Of a stretch of 64,000 nt of DNA, positions 1 through 9,381 are shown piece by piece (the first letter of the stretch is position 1; each line of letters begins with the position of its first letter). The stretch is from Arenibacter sp041392165. Lineage in GTDB: Bacteria; Bacteroidota; Bacteroidia; Flavobacteriales; Flavobacteriaceae. The stretch lies in the NCBI GenBank assembly GCA_041392165.1, contig JAWKMN010000003.1, positions 1-64,000 of the forward strand, given 5' to 3'. The position numbers and the translations under genes are program-made. The notes beneath the pieces were generated by a model, which was given only the letters and a program-made list of their open reading frames with translations, made no database searches and was not told the DNA's origin.

Positions 1-53
1 CTTCTGAATACGCCGAAGTACACTTAAACGCCCCATATAACATTTAAAAAAAT

Positions 54-96
54 AAAAGTCGCCAATAGGCCTGTGCGAATCCTATTGGCGACTTTT
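54..96. terminator. Bidirectional rho-independent terminator
   Basis: Two perfect 16-base complementary arms (54-69 and 81-96) flank an 11-base loop. The outer ends are A-run and T-run, so the hairpin can terminate in either direction. It lies 24 bases past the stop of the isomerase-like gene at 120, so it most likely ends the four-gene minus-strand operon. Confidence 0.85.
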
Positions 97-119
97 ACCA
101 AAAAGCGAAGGGTAAGCCG

Positions 120-1013
120 CTATTTGAACTCTGGCCAATACTCCTTTACTTTTTTTCGCAAAAATGCCACACTGCGTTCCAATTGGTCCATACCGTCCAC
201 ACCATCTTCGATACTGATCCAACCATCAAAGCCAACTCTTTTCAATTCCTTAAAAATGGCATCATAATCATTTAATCCTTTGCCTATCTCACCATGGCTG
301 AGTCTTTTGGCATAGCCCATGGCACCGCCTTCCTCCTTGCGCAGATCCTCAATGGTTCCTTCTTTCAGATAACGGTCACTGGCATGCATGGTCACTACCC
401 TATCGGACACCCGATATAAAAGTTCCAAGGGATCCTCCCCTGCCAAAAAGGTGTTGCTGGGATCGTAATTAACCCCAAAATTGGGATGGTGGATACGATC
501 TACCAACATACAAAAAATGTCCATTTGCTGGGCAAATTCGGGATACTCCCAAAAGTCGTCCTTATAGTGGTTTTCTAAAATTAAGGTAACGCCCAACTTT
601 TCCGCAGTGGGAAGACATGCTTTTATGCAATCTGCAGCAAAACCAACTCCTTCTTCAATAGTCAGTTCCGGACGGCGTTGTCCGGACAATACCCTACAAT
701 AGGAACCGCCCAGGGCATGGGTCATTTCTATCCATCCAATCTGTTTTTTTATTTCTTTTTCCCTAAATGCGGCATCCGGATGGGTAAAATCCGGAGAACA
801 GCAAAGCATGGGTATTGTTTTTCCATGACGCTCTACCTGTTCCCTAAAAATAGTCCAGTTGGATCTGTCGGCCATCTCCAGAAATCCGGCGTACCATTCC
901 AATCCGTCCACTGGGAGTTCAACGGCCAGGTCGATCCATTCGGAAACCTTCATGGTTCCATCCTTGCAAAGTTCGTGCATAAATGCTTTGGGAAATACTG
1001 CTAATTGTGGCAA
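120..1013 (-). CDS. Sugar phosphate isomerase/epimerase family protein (xylose-isomerase-like TIM barrel)
   Basis: A 297-residue single-domain TIM barrel of the xylose-isomerase-like (AP endonuclease 2) superfamily. Candidate metal ligands appear in the usual order: Glu147 in LILENHYKDD, Asp184 in NYDPSN, His210 in VTMHASD and Glu269 in ISIEDG. Members isomerise or epimerise keto-sugars, inositols or related polyols, normally in the cytoplasm; no signal peptide is seen here. It is the last gene of a minus-strand operon, 27 bases after the SDR gene, so it probably acts on the product of the two dehydrogenases. The substrate cannot be told from sequence. Length is normal for the family and the ATG start is the first in frame. 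Confidence 0.85.
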   Translation of the reverse strand: MPQLAVFPKAFMHELCKDGTMKVSEWIDLAVELPVDGLEWYAGFLEMADRSNWTIFREQVERHGKTIPMLCCSPDFTHPDAAFREKEIKKQIGWIEMTHALGGSYCRVLSGQRRPELTIEEGVGFAADCIKACLPTAEKLGVTLILENHYKDDFWEYPEFAQQMDIFCMLVDRIHHPNFGVNYDPSNTFLAGEDPLELLYRVSDRVVTMHASDRYLKEGTIEDLRKEEGGAMGYAKRLSHGEIGKGLNDYDAIFKELKRVGFDGWISIEDGVDGMDQLERSVAFLRKKVKEYWPEFK

Positions 1014-1040
1014 ATCTTAGTTATTTTAATTATTAATAAA

Positions 1041-1841
1041 TTATTTCTTTTTATGGGAACCTTCCCAATTTTTGGGAAGATTTCTTCCAATTAGGGGAAA
1101 CTGTTCCAGATCCATTACCTGTGAACTGACCGGACCACATTCATCCGAGAGCCAATAAAGACAAGCGGATGCAATTTCCTCCGGGGTAAAAATTCGGTTG
1201 GCAGGGGCAAAAATATCCGGGATGTCTTTGTACCAATCCGCTTTCATTCCCTGTTCCTTCTTGTTCAATATTTCCTTTTCCGTAAGTACCCAACCTGGGT
1301 TGATCTGATTTACACGTATTCCATTTTCCCTAAATAGACTATCGCCCAAGTTTCTTGTCAAGGTCATCAAAGCCCCTTTGGACATGCTATATGCCAAGAG
1401 ATCCGGTTCCCCGCCCCATGCATTGATAGAGCCTATATTGAGGACACAGCCGCGAACCTTGGATAAATACGGTAATGCCGCCTGGATGATCATCAGGGGT
1501 GCAATGGAATTAACGGCCAGCATTTTTCTTATAAACGGTTCTTGGGTCGTTGTAATATTGGAAGAGGCAATATAGGCCGCGTTGTTCACTACGGCATTCA
1601 ACTGTCCAAATTTGGATATGACCCCGTTTACCAATAATTGAGGGGCGTTTTCCCCTGTTATATCCACAGTAATATGGGCCGCATTATCCTCTCCCAGTTC
1701 CTTTACCAGTGCCAGGCCTCGCTCTTCCTCCAATCCGTTGACCATTACCTTGGCCCCTTCCTGTACGCAATGTTTGGCAATGGCCTTGCCTATACCGGTA
1801 TATCCTCCCGTTATTAATATGACCTTATCTTTTAAACGCAT
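1041..1841 (-). CDS. SDR-family NAD(P)-dependent oxidoreductase
   Basis: A 266-residue classical short-chain dehydrogenase. The cofactor motif TGGYTGIG is at residues 11-18, an NNAA motif (usual NNAG) at 86-89, catalytic Ser138 in NIGSIN, and Tyr151/Lys155 in YSMSK. The C-terminal SSQVMDLEQFP takes the place of the usual GxxxxVDGG end, but its first part fits the fold. The gene starts only 4 bases after the stop of the zinc dehydrogenase, so the two are almost certainly co-transcribed and translationally coupled. In such clusters SDRs oxidise or reduce a sugar acid or keto-polyol; the exact substrate is not determinable. The protein is cytoplasmic. Confidence 0.88.
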   Translation of the reverse strand: MRLKDKVILITGGYTGIGKAIAKHCVQEGAKVMVNGLEEERGLALVKELGEDNAAHITVDITGENAPQLLVNGVISKFGQLNAVVNNAAYIASSNITTTQEPFIRKMLAVNSIAPLMIIQAALPYLSKVRGCVLNIGSINAWGGEPDLLAYSMSKGALMTLTRNLGDSLFRENGIRVNQINPGWVLTEKEILNKKEQGMKADWYKDIPDIFAPANRIFTPEEIASACLYWLSDECGPVSSQVMDLEQFPLIGRNLPKNWEGSHKKK

Positions 1842-1845
1842 ACTC

Positions 1846-2871
1846 TTAACTTGGTTTTAATACACTTTTCACCACCTTACCGGTATGCATTTGTTCAAAC
1901 GCCTCGTGCCAGTCCTTCAATTCCCAAACGCCACCTATAATGGGCTTTACATCCAAGGTGCCGGAAGCCAGAAGGGACAGTACCTTTTCCCAGATAGGCC
2001 AATTATGGCTAAAGCTACCTTGAAGGGTAACATTCTTTTGTACCAAGGGATCCAAAGAAAAGTTGAGCGGTTGTGGCCCCCAACCAACCTTGGTAATATG
2101 TCCGTTGGGACGTACCAGTTGCAAGGCTATTTTTAAGGTGGCACTTGCCCCGGCCGCATCTATAATGCAATCCGCGCCCAAACCATCTTTTTTGTTGGCC
2201 CATGCACTTGCATCTCCTATAATGCCCTCACATCCATATTGCTTGGCAATATTTAATCTTTCCCTATCTGCTTCCAATCCAACAATGGCCACTTCCGCAC
2301 CACATAAACGTGCCATGGCCGCACATAAAATACCTATTGTTCCGGGGCCCAAAACTATGACCCGGTCTCCTGGTTTGATTTTGGAGTTCGTTATAACGGC
2401 ACTATAGGCCACCGAACAGGGCTCTGTTAAACAGGCCTGTTCAAAAGGCAGGTTTTCCGGTACTGCGTGCAAACATCTTGCAGGTACCTTAACAAAACGC
2501 GTCATGGCACCATTTACCCCGTAGCCAAACCCTTTTCTTGTAGGGTCGAGGTTATAAAGTCCCTGTCTGGTAAGTGGACTATTGGGGTCGATAACGGCAG
2601 CCGTTTCGCTTACTACCCTATCCCCTTCTTTCCATCCGCTTACCTTACTTCCCAATGCTGCAATATGTCCTCCAAACTCGTGTCCGAGTACGACCGGATA
2701 ATTTACATGCCAGCTATGGTCGGCCGTCCATTGATGAAGATCACTTCCGCACACCCCAACGTTGGCTACTTCCAATAACACATCGTCCTCCCCTATAGTT
2801 GGTTTTTCTATTTCCCTAATTTCGACACTTCCCGGTTTGGAAGAAAAATTTACTACTCCTATTGAACCCAT
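1846..2871 (-). CDS. Zinc-type alcohol/polyol dehydrogenase (MDR family)
   Basis: A 341-residue medium-chain dehydrogenase of the sorbitol/threonine dehydrogenase type. Catalytic zinc ligands are Cys41 (CGSDLH), His64-Glu65 (GHEFGG) and probably Glu150 (LTEPCS); the Rossmann motif GPGTIG is at 175-180. The segment that normally holds the four structural-zinc cysteines (about residues 88-115) contains none, so the second zinc lobe is lost. It probably oxidises a polyol or sugar acid with NAD(P). It sits between the OMP-decarboxylase-like gene (32-base gap) and the SDR gene (4-base gap) in one operon. Confidence 0.88.
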   Translation of the reverse strand: MGSIGVVNFSSKPGSVEIREIEKPTIGEDDVLLEVANVGVCGSDLHQWTADHSWHVNYPVVLGHEFGGHIAALGSKVSGWKEGDRVVSETAAVIDPNSPLTRQGLYNLDPTRKGFGYGVNGAMTRFVKVPARCLHAVPENLPFEQACLTEPCSVAYSAVITNSKIKPGDRVIVLGPGTIGILCAAMARLCGAEVAIVGLEADRERLNIAKQYGCEGIIGDASAWANKKDGLGADCIIDAAGASATLKIALQLVRPNGHITKVGWGPQPLNFSLDPLVQKNVTLQGSFSHNWPIWEKVLSLLASGTLDVKPIIGGVWELKDWHEAFEQMHTGKVVKSVLKPS

Positions 2872-2903
2872 TTGTATTGTTCTATTTATTTTGAATTTAT
2901 TGA

Positions 2904-3602
2904 TTAACGTGTTACTTCCCCGTAGGCATGGATCTTTTCACAGATTAACCGCAACGAACTTTCCAGATCGCCATCTGCAGTCTTAAAAGAATCGGCATCT
3001 ATGGTCAATGGTGCTCCCAGAACCACCATTGGCGCTCCGTACTCCGGACAGCGCACGGCCTGTTCCAAGGTAAGTCCGCCTACCGCCTGTACCGGTACCT
3101 TAACGGCGTTGACTACCTCTTTCAACTGATCCATCGGGCTTGGCATTTTTAAGCCTTGGGCGGCAATTCCACGACGTTCGTCATAACCAATGTGATGGAT
3201 AATATAATCACAGCCTAGGTCTTCCAGCCATTTGGCCCCTTCTACCATATCCGGACATGCCAGATTATCGCCCATCACCTTTACCCCGTAATCTTTACCC
3301 GCCTGAACTATCACCTTCACGGTTTCCGCATGTGCCCTGGCCATTACCACTACATGGGTAGCACCTGCCTTCGCCATCATTTCGGCCTCCAAATATCCGC
3401 CGTCCATAGTCTTGAGATCGGCTACGATAGGGATTTTTGGAAAGGCCTCCCTTAATTTTCGAACTCCGTGCAAACCTTCTGCCAAAATAAGTGGAGTCCC
3501 TGCTTCCAGCCAATCCACCCCTGCACGCAATGCCATGGCGGCCGTTTCTAAAGCTTCATCTATATTGGTCAGGTCTAAGGAAATTTGTACGATTGGTTTC
3601 AT
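2904..3602 (-). CDS. OMP decarboxylase suprafamily enzyme (hexulose-6-phosphate synthase / 3-keto-gulonate-6-phosphate decarboxylase-like)
   Basis: A 232-residue beta/alpha barrel with the family signature DxKxxD as DLKTMD at residues 62-67, and the phosphate-binding end (QAVGGLT and later VVLGAPLT) expected of 3-hexulose-6-phosphate synthase and 3-keto-L-gulonate-6-phosphate decarboxylase. The family performs Mg-dependent aldol or decarboxylation chemistry on keto-sugar phosphates. It is the first gene of the minus-strand operon, with two dehydrogenases and an isomerase-like barrel. No second ribulose-monophosphate gene is seen, so one-carbon assimilation is unlikely and sugar or polyol catabolism is more likely. 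The ATG at 3602 gives the normal length. Confidence 0.82.
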   Translation of the reverse strand: MKPIVQISLDLTNIDEALETAAMALRAGVDWLEAGTPLILAEGLHGVRKLREAFPKIPIVADLKTMDGGYLEAEMMAKAGATHVVVMARAHAETVKVIVQAGKDYGVKVMGDNLACPDMVEGAKWLEDLGCDYIIHHIGYDERRGIAAQGLKMPSPMDQLKEVVNAVKVPVQAVGGLTLEQAVRCPEYGAPMVVLGAPLTIDADSFKTADGDLESSLRLICEKIHAYGEVTR

Positions 3603-4047
3603 AAATGGTCAATAAATTTTTAAATTATAAGTTGAATTCTTTGATTTGCCATTAGCCGAAAATCAATTTAAAATACCCGTTAAGGGTTTCAGAAAACATT
3701 GATTTTTTAGACTAAAAAACGAGTCCAAAGATAAAGAAACACAATACATAAAATTTATCAATTATAAATCTAATATTACCCTTTTCCAACTTATCTATAC
3801 CGGTTTTGTCACAATCTGTAATAAAAACACCCCATAGTTATCAATTCCATATATTGTCCTTTTTATTCTCGGAAGAACTATTATTATTGCAAAAGATAAA
3901 TATTAATTAATACAGATTTAATATTCAGCAGAATCTAATAAACCAATTTTGGGCCCTATGTTTTAAAGGTGAAATTAATTATGATTTCTATCCAACAAAA
4001 TTTAAGTTTTGTGTACCAATATCTTGGTTTAATCAATTGACCGTAAA
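3603..4047. other. Divergent intergenic region between sugar-enzyme operon and TonB receptor gene
   Basis: 445 bases, AT-rich, with no open frame worth calling. It must carry the divergent promoters of the minus-strand operon and of the plus-strand receptor. On the minus strand TATCTTTG (3733-3726) fits the Bacteroidota minus-7 consensus TAnnTTTG, but no good minus-33 box is at the usual distance. No riboswitch fold was recognised. Confidence 0.5.
3726..3733 (-). promoter_or_regulatory. Candidate Bacteroidota minus-7 box for the sugar-enzyme operon
   Basis: TATCTTTG on the minus strand matches TAnnTTTG exactly. It would give a leader of about 115 bases before the ATG at 3602. The minus-33 TTG element is not at the usual spacing, so this is only a candidate. 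Confidence 0.25.
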
Positions 4048-6105
4048 ATGAACTTATCCAAAAATCGTCCTTCAAAATTACTTATCACCTTTATTATTGG
4101 TTTTACTACTACATTTTCCTTTTGCCAGGAAAATCCAATATCCCCCAAGGATTCCTTGGCCACGTATGGCTTGGATGAAGTGGTGGTAACGGCAAATAGG
4201 TATGGTTCCTTTTTAAGTAAGACCCCTGAAGCCATAGAGGTCGTTAATGAAAATTCTATTGAAAAATTTCAATTGCGTACGGCTCCAGAGGCGCTGTTAT
4301 TGGCCCCAGGAGTGTTTGTGCAAAAAACAAACCATGGTGGGGGATCTCCTTTTATAAGGGGGTTAACGGGAAATCAGACCTTGTTGTTGTATGATGGGAT
4401 CCGCCTAAATAATGCCACGGTAAGATCGGGACCCAACCAGTATTTTAATACAATTGATCTGTTTAGCGTGGGGAGGATGGAGGTTTTGCGCGGTAGTGGT
4501 TCCGTACAATACGGTTCAGATGCCGTAGGAGGAACCATCCAGGCTTTGAGCAAAGAATTGAAATTGACCGAAAAGCCGTTATGGGGTACGGACCTTTTAA
4601 CTCGGTTTATGACACAGGGAATGGAACAAACAGCCAATGCGGCCTTGACATACAGTGATAAACGAAAGGCCTTCAGAGCCAATGCCACTTGGCGTAATTT
4701 TGGAGACATTGTAGGCGGTGATACCACAGGACAACAGACTCCAACAGGCTATCGTGAATTGGCTTTTGACCTGAAGGGAAAAATAGAACTATCCAACCAT
4801 TCCAGCCTAAGTGCGGTTTACCAGCGCATGCACCAAAAAGATGTCCCCGTGTACCACAAGATAGCTTTGGAAGACTATGCCATAAATAAAATGGACCCGC
4901 AAAAAAGGGAACTGGCCTATGTTAAACTCCATCAAGATCTTGGAAAAAATGTTTTTAAAACTGTGGTAGTCACCACTTCCTATCAGCATCATGAGGAAGG
5001 TAGAGTATTGCAAAAAAATGGCTCAACTTCCCTGCGTACGGAAAATGATAAGGTCAGGACCTTTGGATTTGCAGCCGAAACTTTTTCAAGCCGTGGAAAA
5101 ATATGGTCGGCCAATAGCGGGTTTGAGGTCTATAACGACAAGGTAAGCAGTTATCGCACCGATAAAGATCTAAGTACGAATACAGAAACTGCCCATAGGG
5201 GATTATATCCTGATGGTGCTACCATGACCAGTATTGCCGCTTTCAGCATGCACACCTTCAATATAAAACAATGGAAAATTACTGGAGGTCTACGGTACAA
5301 CATCTTTATCAACCAAGTTGCCGATTCGGTTTTGGGCGCTACCCAACTTACACCCTCGGCATTAGTGGGTAATTTTGCCGTACAGCGCAGATTGAATGAA
5401 GTATCCAATATTTTTGCTTCCATTAATTCAGGTTTTAGGGCTCCAAATATTAATGATCTTGGATCTTTGGGTATAGTAGATTTTAGGTACGAAACACCAA
5501 ATTTTAATCTTAAACCGGAACACTCCCTACAATATCAGCTAGGCTACAAATTTCGTAATCGTGTCGTGAAAGCCCAAGTATTTTTTTATCGCAATAAATT
5601 GTACGATTTAATTGTGCGCAACAGAATAGCTGGTGATAGCATTGAAGGTTATCCCGTCTATCAAAAGAAAAATGTGGAACGCGGCTATATTCAAGGGGTG
5701 GAAATAGGGTTGGACATAAGTCTGGATCCCAATTGGAATCTTTCAGGGAATATGACCTATACCTATGGCCAAAATAAAACAAATAAAGAGCCCGCCCGGC
5801 GAATCCCGCCTTTATTTGGACGATTCTCCTCCTCCTATACCATAAAGAACTGGAATTTTAATGCCGATTGGCTCTTGACCGGCAAACAGGATCGTTTGGC
5901 TCCAGGGGATATAGATGATAATAGAATCCCGATCGGGGGTACTCCGGCCTGGAATATACTTAATATCCATAGTAGTTATTCGATCAGTGACATTACTATC
6001 GTTGTTGGGCTGCAGAATATCTTCAACAAAGATTACAGATACCATGGCTCCGGGGTAAATGGGTATGGAAGGTCCGGAGTGCTGTCGGTTTCAGCGAGGT
6101 TGTAG
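4048..6105 (+). CDS. TonB-dependent outer-membrane receptor
   Basis: A 685-residue outer-membrane receptor. An N-terminal signal peptide (about residues 1-26, ending near TFSFCQ) is followed by a TonB-box-like segment in DEVVVTANR, the plug domain (about 50-155, with SPFIRGLTGN, LLLYDGIRLN and EVLRGSGSVQYGSDAVGG), then a 22-strand-type barrel ending in a short beta strand with terminal Leu (SVSARL). It lacks the carboxypeptidase-like N-terminal domain and the SusD partner of glycan receptors, so it resembles the BtuB/haem/siderophore type more than a SusC. The ligand is unknown. It stands alone, divergent from the sugar-enzyme operon. Confidence 0.92.
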   Translation: MNLSKNRPSKLLITFIIGFTTTFSFCQENPISPKDSLATYGLDEVVVTANRYGSFLSKTPEAIEVVNENSIEKFQLRTAPEALLLAPGVFVQKTNHGGGSPFIRGLTGNQTLLLYDGIRLNNATVRSGPNQYFNTIDLFSVGRMEVLRGSGSVQYGSDAVGGTIQALSKELKLTEKPLWGTDLLTRFMTQGMEQTANAALTYSDKRKAFRANATWRNFGDIVGGDTTGQQTPTGYRELAFDLKGKIELSNHSSLSAVYQRMHQKDVPVYHKIALEDYAINKMDPQKRELAYVKLHQDLGKNVFKTVVVTTSYQHHEEGRVLQKNGSTSLRTENDKVRTFGFAAETFSSRGKIWSANSGFEVYNDKVSSYRTDKDLSTNTETAHRGLYPDGATMTSIAAFSMHTFNIKQWKITGGLRYNIFINQVADSVLGATQLTPSALVGNFAVQRRLNEVSNIFASINSGFRAPNINDLGSLGIVDFRYETPNFNLKPEHSLQYQLGYKFRNRVVKAQVFFYRNKLYDLIVRNRIAGDSIEGYPVYQKKNVERGYIQGVEIGLDISLDPNWNLSGNMTYTYGQNKTNKEPARRIPPLFGRFSSSYTIKNWNFNADWLLTGKQDRLAPGDIDDNRIPIGGTPAWNILNIHSSYSISDITIVVGLQNIFNKDYRYHGSGVNGYGRSGVLSVSARL

Positions 6106-6509
6106 TGTTTATCCATAATTATTATAGGACTTCCCCAATGTATCCCAAACCCCCTCTTAAGGGAGGGGGAATGTAATATAGGCCAAATTAAGGATTCCAC
6201 AACGCAGTGCTGGCAATGAAGGCTTTAGTTACATCACGGGTCCAGGTGCTTCCCGATATAATTTTTCTACTCTTGGTTAACATAGAAACTCACGTTGGTT
6301 AGGCAAAAACGCTCTAAGTGACCGGCGATGGATTTTGTACCAATAACCAAAATAATACCCGGGGTTTTCCGCCCGATATACGATCCTCTTTGGTTGGATA
6401 ACTCGAAGCAACAGATTAAAACTTAACCTATCGTCTGGTTGCTTACATCCAAAACTTGAATACCGAATTTTCACCCCTTAATCCCAATCACCAATTCCAA
6501 TCTTACTCC
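6106..6509. other. Intergenic region with GC-rich palindrome
   Basis: 404 bases between two convergent genes. The only structure seen is the palindromic element CCCCCTCTTAAGGGAGGGGG at 6150-6169, which belongs to the CCTCCC...GGGAGG hairpin family found elsewhere in the window. It may act as a terminator-like hairpin for the receptor gene, but no clean T-run follows. Confidence 0.5.
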
Positions 6510-9226
6510 CTACTCTTCATTTGTCTTGTTCCTATAATGGTTTACCCTTGCATCATCTTCATCATCCATTGGTGGACCTTGTTCAATTTTCCGCCAATCT
6601 ATGGTTTTGTTATACTTCTTCATGGAGAGTTCGGCGTTGTAAAGGCGTTCATCATGTCGTTCCAAGGTATACGGCGTATAATCTGGCTCTGAAGTGAAAA
6701 AATCTTGGAGTAAGGACGCAGTAACATCAAACTGATTTACATAGGGCACATCTAAAATGTTGTATATCGTCTTTAAGATGGCTCCAAAATTAGCATGGGT
6801 ATGGGAAACATGGCCCTTTTTAACGTAAGGGCCTGCCATCATAAGAATGGATCTATGGGCGTCCACGTGGTCCACGCCGCCTTGGGGATCATCCTCGGTT
6901 ATGATTACCAACATATTTTTCCAATATTTGGTCCTGGACAGAAAATGCAATACCCTTCCCACTGCCAGGTCATTATCAACCATAAAGGACTGTGGATAAG
7001 GATAGCCATCCTCTGGGCGAACCCTTGCCCCATGATCGTTGGGCAACATCATGGTCACCAATTGCGGCATTTCTTCTTCTCCCTGGATCCACTTTGCGGT
7101 AAATTCCCTTTCAAACTGATCCATTCGGTATTGATCAGGAATATTCATATTATAACCGGCATAATCGTGACTGGTTCTTGTAAACAAAGCCTTTTGCATA
7201 GGTACCATCACACCGTGGGCGGCCCCGGTATTGGTATCGTACCATTCTTCCCGTACATGTGCCGTTTCGTTGGCCTGTCCAAAATTGTAGAAAGAGACCT
7301 TTTCCCTATCCAGAGCTTCCCAAAGTCCGCCAATCTCCGCATAATCCTCGGGGTCAACACTTCCAATGGTTCCAGGGTGACGGCGCCCGGGAGCATCCGA
7401 GAATATTTTAGCGGTCTTGCTTACACTGGCGTTGGCCTCCACCCATTCATTGGGAATAACCCCTACCAGCCAATGATGGCCGTGAACCGAAGCATCACTA
7501 TCACAGTAGAAATTATCCGAATAGGCAAATTGTTTTGCCGCCTTATGGTGGTTGGGCGAAATCCTTAGATTTGGAAATTGTACTTGAACGGAATCGGGCA
7601 AGGTATAGGTATTATTAACACCATAGCGGGCCAAGGTACTGTCTCCCCTTCCATTTTTAAGTTGACCAAAAACCTCATCATAGGTCCTGTTCTCCTTGGT
7701 AATATATACCACATGTTTTATTGGACTCTGACGTAGTTTTGGCAAGGGAGGTAAGGGATTGGTGCCATCATCGGTTAAGGTACTTTCCCTGAAGGTGTTG
7801 TCTATGGACATTTTGGTATACTCGGCAAGTTTTTCATCGGTGGGCATGGCTACCCTTTGAAAACTCCCTAATTGAATATCACCTATGTAATCTCCCTGCG
7901 GGGGTTCTACAAAGTCTTTCCCTCCATTGGGTCCGGCCCCAAGGCCCCTACAGGTAATGATATAAATGTTTTTTTCATCTTTGGACAATTCCACCCTGGT
8001 CGGTCCCCATCCACTGGGAATAAGCCCTTTGGTTGTTTGGGACGGAATGTCTATTACTGCTACGGCATTGAACCCCAACAAGGCCACGTAGAGTGTTTTT
8101 TCTTCTTTATCCATGGTGATGCCAAAAGGTAGGAGACCACGGTATTTATCAATACGGGAATCGACTTTAATGGGGATATGGCCTACAATTTCTTGGCTCA
8201 AATGATCAATGATGGTGATATTGTCATTAGTGGCATTGGTAATATAGGCAAATTGTTTCCCTACGGCAATGGAATTGGGACTGGCTCCCCTACCACTTCG
8301 GCATCCTCCACGGTCTGTCCTATTTGATGCCCGGTCTTAAATTTTTTGATCACCTTATTGTTGTCGAGATCTATTGTAAAGACACTCATTGCATCCGGAT
8401 GCAACGGACTCCCCAGGCCTGGAACCTTTCGCCCCTCCACTACAGTACCCTCAATAGATTCCTTGGTATTATCCCCATAAGGATGATGGGAAATCATTAA
8501 GGAATCGTAATTGGCAGGAGTGGCACCCTCAATCAAAGGATAGGAATATACCCCAACATTGGCCACAAAAGCCTGCTTTTTATCCGGACTGATTGCCAAA
8601 CCAAAGGGCTGCCTTCCTACATTGACACTCCCCTTTATTTTTTTTGTATCCAGATCGATCCTTACCATCCTAAAATTGGCCCGATCCAAAACCAACAATT
8701 CATTTTTAGCTTCATTAATCCGCAAATCGGAAGTAAAACTATCTTGATAATCCTTTCCGTTAATAATTCCGTTCAAGGAGATGGAATCTATTTTTGAAAG
8801 GTTTTCCACATCGTACTGGATAACAGCTCCCGTATCTCCCCCACTTAAATAAACCGTTTTCGAATCCTGGGCAAATTCAACCCCCAAAAAAGAACCTTTG
8901 GCCAAAGGTGAGGGTATACTGCCATCATAACTGGGAATCCTGACCGACTCCAAGGAAGCAACATCAATTACTGTAAAGACCCCATTGTGCAGTGTAACCG
9001 CTTTGCTCCCATCGGGAGATACGGCCATCCCAAAAGGATCATGTGTAATCCGTAATTTATCTCCCACCGGAGTTACATACCTGCCACTGGCCAGAATAGA
9101 TATTCCATTTTCATCAATAACACTGTACTGGTCCTTACCGGGGACCTGTAAAATGGAAACGGTGTTTTGGCGTGGATTACATGAAATAAATACAAGAATT
9201 AAAAGGAGGACAATTAGCCGATTCAT
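6510..9226 (-). pseudogene. Beta-propeller (YncE-like)/phosphoesterase fusion lipoprotein, broken by one frameshift
   Basis: Two minus-strand frames (9226 to 8261, and an overlapping frame continuing to 6510) together make one protein of the bifunctional YncE/alkaline-phosphatase-superfamily type. The N-terminus is a lipoprotein signal (VFISCNP). A YVTN-like propeller follows (DPFGMAVSPDGS, QPFGLAISPDKK, LPFGITMDKEEK), then a phosphoesterase domain with ENRTYDEVFG, SVHGHHWLVG, EDDPQGGVDHVDAHRS and SHTHANFG, including likely metal-binding Asp and His residues. The upstream frame ends soon after EDAEVVG, while ASPNSIAVGKQFAYITN continues in the next frame. One extra G in the run at 8287-8290 (four C on the plus strand) restores a 905-residue protein. 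This is a true pseudogene or a homopolymer sequencing error. Function is probably periplasmic or surface phosphoester hydrolysis; substrate unknown. Confidence 0.85.
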
Positions 9227-9381
9227 TAGGTTGAATTTAAAGGGTAAATAGTTATTTTGATTATTTAAAAATAATATTACGGATTTTTGATCAAATGAAA
9301 ACGGTCTTAACCATAATTTTACGCAATGTTAAAATAATTTAACTTAAGTAAAAGTGTTAAATGGTCAAATCCAATTAAAAT

